A stretch of DNA of 64,000 nt from Takashimella koratensis (taxonomy: Eukaryota; Basidiomycota; Tremellomycetes; Trichosporonales; Tetragoniomycetaceae): the NCBI GenBank assembly GCA_003116875.1, contig BCKT01000008.1, positions 248,001 to 312,000 on the forward strand, in the 5' to 3' direction. The notes under the pieces are model-generated. The model was given only the letters and a program-made list of their open reading frames with translations, was not told where the DNA came from and searched no databases. Shown piece by piece: positions 20,853-32,300 of this stretch. The position numbers were made by a program, and so were the translations under genes. The number at the start of each line of letters is the position of its first letter. Position 1 is the stretch's first letter.

Positions 20853-23800
20853 CGCTGAGGGTAGGGGTCGCGGTGGGTCGGTGGTGAAGGAGTGTGCTAT
20901 TGTTTATGGATACTGTAATTAGGCGATTATCTCCGCAGGGGAAGACAATGGGTGATTGGGGTCGGAGGTGTCGGCGGATAGGAGGATAGGGGAGGGTAGT
21001 GGGGCAGTGGGCGAGAGGATGAGCGAGAGGATGGATCGATTAGGGAAGGGAGGGAGTGGATGAGGTGGATGGATGCAAGGGGAGAGAGAGGGGAGGAATG
21101 GAAGGGGGAAAGTGTCCGTCCGTGCGCGTGTTCTGAAGCCCCACAGAACGATGAGCGAGGAGGCTGATGCGGAGCGCACGGGCCTGGAGGGAGGGGAGGG
21201 GGGAGGGAGGGACGAGCGAGGAGAGTCGGAGGAGAATGAAAGGGCACGAAAGCGTCCTGGTCTCTCTGCACGGTCCTTGTTCCTCGGGGAGAAGGGGCAC
21301 GGGGCTTGGGGCGAACAGGTGGGCGAGGGTGTACCTGACTCGTGGATGTTGAACCGATGTAGATAATTATAGGTCACTGTAGGTTGTTGTTATTGTCCCT
21401 CTCTTTCTTGGCGGGTTGAAGAGAACAATAAAGAGTCGAGTGACAAGCCGTTGGGGTCGGTGGTCGAATCGGAGGGAGTGAGGAGTGAGGAGTAAGGAGA
21501 GAGGAAAGAGAGAGTAGATGGAAAAAAAAAGGTAAAAAGGTTGTTTGGATATTAGGGTATTACGGTATCGTCGCTCACTCGGGTCGGGCCGAAGGAAATC
21601 GAGAAAACGACGTGTTATTGTTGCGCTTTGGGTAGAGAGGTAGTCTCGGGAGCGGGGCTCGGAGGGTGAGACGGCGCAGTGGGTCGGAGGGGTTGGAGAG
21701 TCGGAGGGTTGGTGAAGGGTAGGTAAGCCGATGGGTCGAGAGCTGGACGAGGGATAGACTTTGGGACTCTACACCTCTGTCGACTTTTGGTTTGCCTTGA
21801 GCTTTGGCTCTACCTCTGGCTCGGGGTCGAGCTTAGCCTGAAGCTTTACTTGTCGTCTCGCGTCCTCGGAGTTGATCTCGCTCCTCCCTCGTCCCTTGCC
21901 CTTGCCTTGCTGTTCTTCGTCACTGGTCACTGGTCACTGGCGCCGATCGAATACAGGTTTACCGACGAAGCGTAACCCAGGTGTCCTAGGGTTGACAAAT
22001 TACCTTGAATTCCACTAGCCTCGATTGACGCTCTGGACCTCGTGCGAGTCTCAATTGTGGGTCTCAGGTTGAGGGTTGGGCAATGGCGAGGGGATTCAAT
22101 GGGTGTGGAGTGGATTGGAGTGAAGTTGGTGCAAAAGGATTGTGGATACGATGAGGGAGATGAAGATGGAGATGAAGATGGAGGTGGAGATGGAGATGAA
22201 GTTGAAGATTGAGTCAAGATGGAGTGTCTAAGTAAACGACTGCGAGATTCCAGATCTGGAATGCAGGGTGCAGGGCGTGCGGGCGTCGTATGAATTTGAA
22301 TCCTGTCGCGTGGGTTTGGGTGTGGTGGTCGGTGTGGTCGGTGGGGTGGTGGGGTGGTGGTGGTGGTTGTGTTGGTAGGCAGGTTACTGCAACTGAATGG
22401 GGTGCGGTGGGTACGGTTCCTTGATGATGGTCTAATTCAAGTGCCGTCACTGCGGTCTCTCTGGTCGCCCGATGTGGTGGTGCGGGACAGTCAGGGCGGC
22501 GGGGCGGCGGGGCGGCGTGTTTGGCGGGATGGGACGAGCGTCTGGGAGATGGGTAATGACGAGGCAAACTGGGGACTGGGGGCTGGGGACTGGGGATGGG
22601 TACTGAGGACTGGAGGTGAGACGAGAGACGAGATCAGAGACAAGAGCGTACGTCAACACCTTGAACCCGGGTTTTCCGGTGACTCTAGAGTCCATCACAT
22701 TCATGCTTCTTACTTGCTTGCCTACCTGCTTGCCTCCTTCAGCTATGCAGCTATCCAACTTTCACTTCCCGTTTCCCGTTCTGTACTCTCTGCCGTCCTT
22801 GCTGCACCCATCTCCACATACCTACTGCGCCTACAAGTCCTCTCCTATCCCGCTCGTTCTGTCCACTTTCAGTATATCCCATCCATCGACATCTACAATC
22901 TACAATCTACAATCTACAATCCAATCTCCAGACATTGCGCGCTGCGTGATGCGTCTTGCCTATTGCCTCTTGCCTCCTGTGTGCGCGGTCCGCGGTGCGT
23001 GCTGCCACCGTCGCGTTTTGGCGTGAATCTGCCATCTGCCGACGAGCAAGAACGGGGGAAAAGAAAAAACAGAGTTAAGCCCCTCTTCCTCTTCCCCTTC
23101 CCTCCTCTTGGTTTGCTTCCCTTGGCTTCCCTGCTGTTCCCTTGGCTTCCCTTGTCTGCGTCTTTCGCCCATCTTCCTCTGCTTCGCTGCAGGTCACCAT
23201 TGGAAGGGGGATACGATCCTCGCCTCTCTTTTGCTCTCCCGTTCTCCTTCCATCTTTCTTCTCTCTCCCTCCCCCGTCCTGCTTCCCCTCTCCTCTCCCA
23301 TCCCCCCGTCTTCATGGCAAGCTCAACGTTGCTGACCGGTATGTTGCCCCTGATCCCTCGTTCCTGTGCCTGCGTATCGTTTACCCTCTCTGCTGCCCGA
23401 GCAGTTTCCTCCCACTGCGCTCTGACCTTGCCTGCTTGTCTGACTGCGTCGTACTCGCTCTTCCCCTTCCCCTTCCTCTCCCCCGCGTGTTTATTAAATT
23501 GCAACCGACCCACCGACCAGTTGCTTCTTGCGTGTTACTGAGATCCCGATACAGGGTTGAGGGAGAAATACCGGTCTTCCCCTCTTACCCCCCCTTGTGT
23601 TACCCTGAATCCAGAACAAGCCAGCCATTCCCCAAATTACACCGCACGTGGCAGTGGCAGGTCCGGTATGGATGGGAGGGGCACACGACATCGACTAATG
23701 CTGCGAAACGAGCACACTGTGCGAGGATGACAAGTGCGGAAGACAGCTGAAAGCAGCAGCTACAGGAAACTGTTTACCCCGGGACCTACTGACGAGCCTC

Positions 23801-24884
23801 CCCTCTCCGATCGTGAGGAAACAAGGTTCACCACCTCGACAGGGTCGGACCCTCGCCCCGGCGGTCGGGATCGGTCCCACCCCACGGACAAGGTGAGTCA
23901 CTGCCTCGCCACATGTGTCATAAGCGCGTTGGTCCTCCCTTTCGGACAAGTTGGGGGAAGTGTACTGTCCAGTGGGTCGGTTCGGTTCGGGATTGTGAGT
24001 CGGTCGGGCGAGTCAGACACCCCGCGGCCGCCGGACGGGTCCGCTCAGCGGCGCCGCGGGACTGTTCAGTCTGGCAATTCGGCAACTCCACTCAGAACCC
24101 CGCGTCCAGCTCATCCAGTGAGAATGACATGGTCATTCAAGTGCCTCAGGATCCCGTACTGCTTGCACAGCCTTGACTTTTGGTCCATGCAGTCGTGATT
24201 CGCGATACATACATACAGCGAGCGAAAGGAAAACGCAGCTTTACACAACAGAACGGATCGAGTTGACCAGCCAGGGTATGTACAGAACAAACATTCGAGA
24301 AACTGAATAAGAAGGGCAGTTCGAGGTTGACAACGAAGGTTGCAGAAAGGTAGAAGGGCGATGGAGATAGGCACATACAATCTGGAAAGTGGGGAAGCGG
24401 GATACGGGTCATGGGGAAAGAGGAATGTACAGAATGTGGTGAAAGTACAGGTGGCGTGTACAGATCGCAACATGAGGTGGGTAACAACTAAACAACTAAA
24501 CAATTGAAAGGGAGATAATTAACAACGATCGGACCAAGGTGTACGGAGCACAGCCCGCACCCAATTGAGTCTTGAGTCTTGAGTCTTGAGGACAACCACC
24601 CCGTCTTCTTCTTCTTGTGCCTCTTCTTCTTGCTTGTGCCTCTCCTTCTTCGTCTTCTGCTTCTCCACGGTGGAACAAGGCACGCAGCAGGCGCCACGCC
24701 ACTGTCCCTCGTCTCGAACCTTATTCCCCCCTTCTTCCCCACCTACGTCAACGGCATAGTCACCCTCCTCAACCTTTTCCTCCTCATAAGTACTCCTCAA
24801 CTTGTCCATTTCCGTCTCTCCTTGCCTTCACGTGCTTTGTAGTGCTCGTCTTCCAAGTTCGGTCCCCAGTCGTGTAAAGACCTA
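20853..24884. other. Four-kilobase gene-poor interval upstream of PKA
   Basis: No gene is supported here. On the PKA sense strand the first kilobase is pyrimidine-rich, as expected of a long leader or promoter. GT/G-rich blocks occur at 22318-22376 and 22566-22612, a GGAGAT/GAAGAT purine repeat at 22155-22210, and ACAATCT repeats at about 22893-22920. A 395-codon plus-strand frame at 22354-23541 has no protein-like composition. A pyrimidine-rich stretch followed by an ATG at 23313 and donor-like sequence could be the 5' end of a noncoding or short-ORF transcript. A segment at about 23750-23900 reads like a possible exon ('KLFTPGPTDEPPLSDREE') before a GTGAGT, but I cannot connect it to anything. 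Confidence 0.4.
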
Positions 24885-27800
24885 CTAGTCGGCGAGCTGC
24901 ATGAGACCCGCAATAGTACCTACGCTCCCTAGTGCCGCACCAAGCACGACGAGCCCGATCGTCCTACCGATCCCGTGTCCCTTCTTCTCCTGTACCTCTG
25001 CCCGAGCCTTCTTCGCTGGCGGGCTGGGAGTCTCCGTATCAAACTTGAAGCGGGCGTACCTCTCTTCTTTCCGCTCAGGCTCGGTGATCGGGTCCGTGTT
25101 AGTCCCCGTCTCAGCAAGAGAGACGATCCGATCTGTCGCCGATTTAGGAAGGAGGTCGTCTGCGGCACTGTCGACTTTGTTGTCATCAGCGTCGGGGTCA
25201 GAGTGGCGCCGCTTGAGACCGACGACCGCGGTCGGGGGAGTCACAGGACCCGAAGTCGAATTGGTCGAGGTCGAGGATGTGGACGGGGTTCGAGCGTGCG
25301 TGAGCCCAGGGACATACGAAGTTTCGACGTGGACTGCAATGTCAAGTCAGTAATCACTGAGAAAGACACATCCAACTTTCCTGCGGCCCGATCGAGCACA
25401 GCAAGCATAGCTGTATGAATCCCACACTCACCGTCATCTGCTTGAGGATGTTGAGGGCCTTCAGAAGCCTGAGGCTCATTTCCATCGCTCGGTTGGGCCG
25501 AATTCCGCGTACCCTCTGGGTTCGCAGCGCCCACGAGCTCCCTAGTGGCTTGAAGTGGCCACGAAACGGGGTCCGCGAGGGAGGGAGTCGGACCGGGGTC
25601 GGAGTCTTCCTCGCTGATGGAGAGAGAGATCTTAGTGGTTGGAGTCGGTGCCTGTTCCTCGTCTTGGTCAAGGTTACTCGCGTCCTCCTCACCATGCTCT
25701 TCGTCTTGCTCGTACTCCCCTTGGCCCTCTTCCTTGTTCTCTTTTTCTTCGTCCTCATCCTCCGAACCCGTCACCTCAATCTTCTGCGCATCATCCTCCT
25801 CTTCCTCCTCATCCTCCTCTTCCTCCTCCTCCTCCTCCTCCTCCTCCCTGCCCTGTACACTCTCCATCTCATCCACACTCTCATCCTCCTCAAACCCATC
25901 ACTCGACCCCTCATGGCTAGAATAACCTTCGTGCTCATCTCCACTTAGCGAGGTCAATTCATCTGAGAACGCGTCTTCGTCTTCCTCGTCGTAATCGTCC
26001 TCCTCAAACTCGTCGAGGTCTTCGTCTTCGTCCTCGGCTTCCTCAACGTGGTCGTGGTCCTCCGCGTCATCGTCTTCGAGAAGCCCGGCTGGACCATCAA
26101 TTTCGCCACCTTCAACGCCTCGCACGGGCCCTTCGTCATCCGTGAGCCCATCCTGCTCTGCGTCGCTATCGACCACAACGTCGACGCGAAAAGCGGAGAC
26201 CTCGACCTTGACATCCTTGGCGTCTTCACCAGCTCCATCTTCGTCCTCGCTGTCAGGATAGAGGATCGTCTTCTCCTGCTGAACAACCGATTCCGGTCCC
26301 GACGAGACTGAAAGCGCGTCTTCTTCGTTGACAGGCGCCTCAACTACTGAGTCTTTGTCGCTCTCTTCGTCCTCGTGAGAAGCGACTGAGTGCTCGTCGC
26401 TCTCGTCATCCTCGTGATGAGCAAACGGAACCGGTGGTGCGACCTGGAGTGCCGTGCTGCTGTCGGCTCGGGAAAAGCATGCGGAGATCACGTCGTCGTC
26501 ATAGGCCGGGACATCGAATTTCGCGTCGGAGAAAAACTGATATGGCGGGCGAGAAGGCAGACGTCGCGATACGCCACTCTGGAATGCAAAGGACCACGCT
26601 TTGCTTCCATCGCGCTCGGTTCGGTCATCGTCTGATTGAAGTGGCGCGCGCACGGGTAAAGCATTGGCCTCAAACAAAGGCCGAAGGGGTGTCTTGCTTT
26701 GTGAGAAGCCGAGATACGGGCTCCCGTAGGCGCCAAGCACTTCAGGTCGCTCATCGTGCTCGTCGGCGCTGTGAGCCAACTCGACGCTGTGGGACCCGGG
26801 AGCGGGTAAGATGATGGGCTCGTCCGCGTCCAGGAGGACAGGGCGAAGAAGTTGTTCCACGGTCGGAAGGCGAGCAGGGCGTACGGAGGGGCTAGGCGAA
26901 CGTGGAATCGGCGTCCCAGCGTGAGCTTCGGCCACCGATACCTCCGATCCATCGCGTGGCGAGACAGGTGGCGCAGCGTTTATAACAGGCGGTGCCGGGT
27001 GAACAGAGTTACCTCGAGGGAGGGAATCACCGTCACTGTCCGAGTCGTTTAGAACGGAGCTCCCGAAAAGGCCCCATCCGCGGCTCGTGCGGGGTCGGAC
27101 AGGGGCGACAGGGGAAGCGCGGTGACTCTCGTTGTCCGAGTCCGAGGTCGTGTAGACGATGGGGTGTGTGGTGGTCCCGAGCCTGGTAATACTTTCAGTG
27201 GGGCTGCGGATGGAGAGAAAAGGTAAGGTTCAGTCAGCAATGTGATTAAGATACAGGCTCAATGGCAAGACGTGGACTGGATCAAGTCTTTGTGGGCCGG
27301 GGCAACGCTTACCTGACCAATGAGTGAACCCTGGACTGGATGACACGCTGGTCAGAGGAGTTGGCGAATACCACGGCTCGCCAATCCGAGTTGCTCGGGC
27401 GCGGCGATGCTGTCGTGTTGAGGTAGACCGGGGCGGTACGGTACGAGACTTTGAATGTGACTGGATGGTGAACGGTATCACGAGTGACGACGCGTTTACC
27501 GAGGACAATGTGGTCGTCGGGATACAGAGCGTGCGGGAGGCGCGGGGCAAGGGTCTGCCGGAGCTCGCCAAAACGAGAGGTCAATGCGGGCGCGGGAGGA
27601 ACAACTGCACAGTCTTGGAGAAGAATAGAGGCTTTCTGCTCGATCTGAGGGTGGAGTTCAAGGAGATCAATGTCGCCTTGTCGCTCTCGTCGCTCGAGAG
27701 CAGTACCGTGGAGACTACCGAGGTCCATGATGTACACAGTCCCAAAGGTGCCGAGGACGAATTGACAGTGGTGACGTGAGATCGTTGGGGAGTTGAGTTG

Positions 27801-28429
27801 CTGTGTGGACAAGAGTTGGTGAGGAGCAATGGATAAAAGTGTTGAAGATGAGGATGAGGGTTTGAGAGGGATAAGTTGGCGAGATGAACGCGTCAGCGAG
27901 GCATATGGGAGCGCGAGGTGGAGCAAGAGGTTTGGAACAGAGAAAGGAAGGTTTGGGATAATGGCCAAGGTTCAATCTGGGTGAGGTGATGTGATTGGGC
28001 CGGGGATGTACGGAACTTACGCGGAGACTGCCACGACCGAGAGTGACACCGCCCGCAACGAGACGCTTGGTCTTGCTCTTGCCGCCGGATAGGTCGTCGT
28101 GGGGAGAGGCGGAAGGGGATGAGGAAGGGCTGAGACTGGTCATTCCTAGATCTGCAAGGGTGAAGTAGTGCTGCTCTCTCTTGCCACCCCCGGCGGCGGT
28201 GAGGGACATGTACCAGTCTGCTAGGGTCAGCATGGTTGGTGGGAGCAAAAGGAGAGGAGATGAGATGAGAGGAGATGAGATGAGAGGAGAGGAGAGGAGA
28301 GGAGAGGAGAGGAGAGGAGAGGAGAGGGTGGAGAGAGCTGAGGGGGAAGGGGGAAGGGGGAAGGGGGAAGGGGGAAGGGGGAAGAGGGAAGGGATGGAGG
28401 CGAGAGAGGGACATACCGTCCTGGGACAT
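24885..28429 (-). CDS. FHA-domain protein with acidic region and C-terminal tail anchor
   Basis: A multi-exon gene. Exon 1 is only 13 nt (MSQD plus one base), followed by a roughly 200-nt purine/pyrimidine-repeat intron. Exon 2 gives DWYMSLTAAGGGKREQHY and 'LVAGGVTLGRGSLRV', the first strand of an FHA domain. After another intron come 'SPTISRHHCQFVLG', 'VYIMDLGSLHGTALERR' and 'LYPDDHIVLGKR', the phosphothreonine-binding core with S-R-H-H and G-S-x-H-G-T. A long exon follows that is increasingly acidic, with an unbroken run of glutamates. The last exon has a basic KRRHSD segment, then a hydrophobic stretch 'TIGLVVLGAALGSVGTIAGL' right at the C-terminus, like a tail anchor. FHA plus tail anchor recalls the Far9/Far10/SLMAP STRIPAK subunits, but the coiled coil of those proteins is missing. 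The domain is sure; the biological role is not. Confidence 0.8.
28218..28416 (-). repeat. Low-complexity intron 1 of the FHA gene
   Basis: Between the 13-nt first exon and exon 2, the plus strand carries runs of GAGGA/GGAGA units and then GGGGGAA units. This is a nearly pure purine tract of about 150 nt. The intron still has a canonical donor (GTATGT) and a TGCTGAC branch before CAG. Such tracts can form triplex DNA and are prone to length change. Confidence 0.7.
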
Positions 28430-28536
28430 GGTGACCGGTGGCAACTAGGTCGAAGGGGAGATAAGCGTGATCGGTGTGAGAAAGGGGATGTCGGTGTTGG
28501 CTATGATCGATGAGTCGTGTTGAGGTGATTGAGAGT

Positions 28537-28618
<82 letters not shown>
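28537..28618. repeat. Homopolymeric G tract
   Basis: Fifty-one consecutive G, one T, then thirty G on the plus strand. It sits about 110 nt upstream of the FHA gene start codon. The exact length in a genome assembly is unreliable. Confidence 0.85.
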
Positions 28619-28619
<1 letters not shown>

Positions 28620-29074
28620 GTGGGTGGAGGTAGAGGTGGGCGTGAGGTGGATGAGTTGAGGGGGTGAGGGGTGAATGAATGGAGGTGGTTGAAGAGGATA
28701 GAGAGCGACGAGGTAGCTATGGTCATGGGAATCCACTCAGCGCCCCGTGTGTGTGTGTGTGTGTGTGTGCACGCGATAAGCATAGCCGGTCCACCGGAAG
28801 GATTAGGATTCGTAATGCCGTTGTAATCAGATTCACAGTGCGATTAGAGAGGGACACCGGGTGAGTGGCAACGGGCAAGGGGTAGAGTGGTTAGTGGCAA
28901 GTGGCAAGTGGCAAGGTGGCGGTGGAGGTCAGATACAGTACAGAGGATGATGATGAAACATGGCCTAGAGAGAGGGTGACCCTGAAAACGGTGTAGCAGG
29001 ATGACACGTGACTCGGTGAGACACTGCCAGTGGAAGTCACCACCTTCCTTCTAGCTGGGTGCTGGTTGAACAGT

Positions 29075-29078
<4 letters not shown>

Positions 29079-29124
<46 letters not shown>
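29079..29124. repeat. CA dinucleotide repeat
   Basis: A pure CA/AC microsatellite of about 23 units, roughly 180 nt upstream of the ZIP4 start codon. The related GT repeat at about 28747-28768 lies further upstream. Confidence 0.9.
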
Positions 29125-29126
<2 letters not shown>

Positions 29127-29301
29127 TGGTGATCGCAGTCTCCCCGTCTCCGCCTGGCTTCCATTCTTCCACCTTGACCTCTTCCCTTCATCGTCCTCGC
29201 TCCTCTCCACTTGCCCATTCCTCATCTTTTACTCCCCACCTACTCGTCCACCCTGACAAGAAGCTTACCGATCCAGCTCCGCCCTCGTCCGCTCTCACAC
29301 C

Positions 29302-32300
29302 ATGCCCAAGGACCACTTCAAGGTCATACAAGGTGAATCCTTCCTTCCCTCTGCCTGACCCATCCTGAAACCAGCTGACACCCATGCAGACGCCCTCCGC
29401 GCCACCCGCAAACTCCTCCCTATCCTCCCTACTTCTGCCTCTACCTCCCGTGACGAACGAGCAGCACTCAAGAGCTCCCTTCATACCCTCAGGCAGGCGG
29501 CGGAGGGCTACACCAACTCGAGGAAGGTCCGGGCGAATGGAGAGGAAGATGAACTCCCGCGCTCTGGTTCGGCGGGGAGGGTGGAGGAAGGCAGGAAGGC
29601 AGACTGGCTAGATAATGAAGGTGGGTCGGCTAGTACAATTCTGAGATCAAGGTAGCTGACCCCTTGACCAGGAGTACAGCTGTGGAACCTGGCGCTGCAA
29701 GCGGGTCGGTCAATGACTGACACAAACACCGACGACGTCCTAATCATTGCGACAGGTAAGCTGTCACTTTTTCTTGGCCGCAGCTTACACCCCACAGTCA
29801 AACTCGCCGGGTTCAGGTTGATCGAGGCGGCGACGGATCCCAAAGCCATGGGTCCATGTAAGTAACGCTCTCTGCTGATACTCGAGGTACGGCGCTCTCA
29901 GCCGCTGACCTCACCCAGTCCTGGTCCGTCTCCTCTCTCTCGCCTCCAAGACCATCTCAGCCCTCGTCGGTGAGTCACATGCCGTCCCGCCCGCATGTTT
30001 TCTAACCGGTCTACAGCGAGCAACGATAAGAGCACACCTCAAGTCGTGGCGGAATCAGCGGCCGAGGTCAGTCCCCTCAAGTGCATGGGACGTAACGGAC
30101 AACTAATTGTGCCTCAGTACGAAGGCCGACTCAGCAAATCGGCGCTGCCGTTGGACAAAGGGGAGGTCAAAGAGAGAGTCTCGGCTCTCATCGCGTACTT
30201 CCTCGCCCGATGTGATGCTGTGAGTGGTCAGCTGAGCTTGGTAGATCGACAATCCGGCTAATTATCTGCCAAGTGTATGGCGCAGGATAATGAGAGTCTC
30301 GCGCTGAGCATGATTCAGTATGCCAGAGGTGAGCTAGCATCTTTAAGCGAGAAGCTCACAAATCCCAGTTGTTGATCCAGTCACCATGATCGGGGCATAC
30401 GAGGTGAGCTAGCCTACGACGTTTCTTCGAAGAATCCAGCTCAACCATTTTCCAGCTCAAGGCAATCGCTGGGAAATGTTGGGTCGTCGGCGATGGGCTT
30501 CGAAAGGAAGAGAATAAGGTGGAAGAGGCGAGTGCCTGGTTGGCGGTGGGTCTGGAAGTCACGGATAGACTCGAAGCACTGGAAGATTCGGTTCTGGGCG
30601 CGAAAGATCTCAAAGTGAGTTCAGCAACTAGCTTCTTCGTGACGTGCAGCTAACCTTGCTGGGACAGGTCGCGTTGCTCAGAAGTGCGAGTGAGTACACA
30701 AAGCTGAGATGTGGCTGATCGGACAAGCTCGTGTGGAGCTGGGGAAGCCAGCACCGGATGCAGAGAGTCTGCAGAGGGCCACGGCAATGCTGACAGAGCT
30801 CGCCAAGCTTCTCGACACGACGGTGAGCAAAGGCCGTGTACACCTGACTGCTTTCGAATGATGAAGCTGACGGAATCTTTGCTTTGTTTGTCAGGACACG
30901 AACAGCGTGCATGAGATCAAAGCGTTGCAGCTTCATGTACTCAAAGCTCAGAAGGCGTCTGAGGGGGATCTGAGACCAAGTCAGCTAGCCATTGAACTCC
31001 AAGCTGAAATCTCAGCTGACGCTTGACAGTTCTCAAGGATCTGCTGGAGACCACACAGTGGACAGAGGAGGATGTCGGAGAGTAAGTCAGATGATGATAG
31101 CGGCGAGTGCATGGAGCTGACCGGGGCAGGGTGCTTCAAGAGCTCAGCGCCTTGACAGACTAGTAAGTCTCGGCTGTGATTATATAGTTCGCCTCATCTA
31201 TCTTGACTGACAATGGTCACAGCTACGACCTATCCCTCTTTGGACTCCAGAGTATCTTGGAGCTTGCCATGTCTGCCCAAGGTGGTGTAGGACAGTCATT
31301 TGTACCTCGGATCCTCCTTACCATCTTTCTCACGATCCGGCGCATCTCCGAGCTTCAGTTTCAGCTCGCTCACCAGGTCGCCACCCGAGCCTGTGAGGGT
31401 AAGTAGCGTCCGGTTGACGTTCTTCCACGCCCAGTGGCTGATCATTTGATTTAGCTATTGCGAACCACCCAGATATGACAATTGAAGACAAGTCATCTGC
31501 AATCGCGTCCCAGACTGTGAGAAAGCTGGAAGCTTTTTTAATGGGCCATAGCTTACGGCTGAATGACGATTGTCAGGTACTATGGAGCATGGCGGACAAG
31601 GCGTACCAAAACGGAAACGCCCAAGGGGGACGCTTCGAGCAAGCTGCGCAATGGTGTAGGTTTGAGATGATACAGCTGCGGTTCTACTGCGGATGAAGCT
31701 GATAATTTTATCCAGTCATCCTCGCCGCGCACAGGGCGTTCCACCCTGCCGGAGCGGAGAACTTCTCCAAGTGTAGACGGTCAGTACAACTCCAGCGTCC
31801 CTTCTTGAGCTTCCGCCAGCTGTTGACCTCATAACAGCAAAGCGGCGCTGGCGTACATCAACGCCGGGGACTACAATGCAGCCCAGGAACAAGTGAACAA
31901 GTGTTCGGCCAATGAAGCATCGACGCATTACCTCAGCTTCCTTACGGCCGTGCACCAAGGGCGAGAGGTGGCAGGTGGGTCAGAGGCTGGAAACCATGTT
32001 TGAAAGGTAGCCATTGATTGCATTTGCAGCTGTTTCTGCGGTGGAAGCGATTTTACTCTGCCCTGATCTGGACGGGAAACAGTTGCTCTTGATGGCGTGA
32101 GTTCTCAAATGCACGAATTGTGTGACGGACTGACACTGATATTCCCGGAACTGACATGGATTTAACCAGAACCGTGGCGCATGATAAGGGCATGGACGGG
32201 GCACTTTCGACCACCCTCGCTGCGCTCCTCACTGCCATTCAGCGGCACATCTCGACTGCGGTCCACATCGAGGGCATCACTTTGGTCAGGTAAGCCGATC

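Larger units (their letters stand above)
28430..29301. promoter_or_regulatory. Divergent promoter region, FHA gene and ZIP4
   Basis: This 870-nt region between divergent genes contains the G tract at 28537-28618, a GT repeat at about 28747-28768, and a CA repeat at about 29079-29124. Pyrimidine-rich sequence precedes the ZIP4 ATG. No coding exon is seen. Confidence 0.55.

Noticed and set aside
22354..23541. 395-codon plus-strand open frame upstream of PKA
   Set aside because: Composition is that of G/T- and pyrimidine-rich DNA (poly-Val, then Leu/Pro/Ser), no domain or splice pattern supports it, and stop-free length is expected by chance in such sequence.
25617..25925. Poly-Ser and poly-Leu open frames opposite the FHA gene
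   Set aside because: They are the antisense and shifted readings of the acidic Glu/Asp region of the FHA gene.
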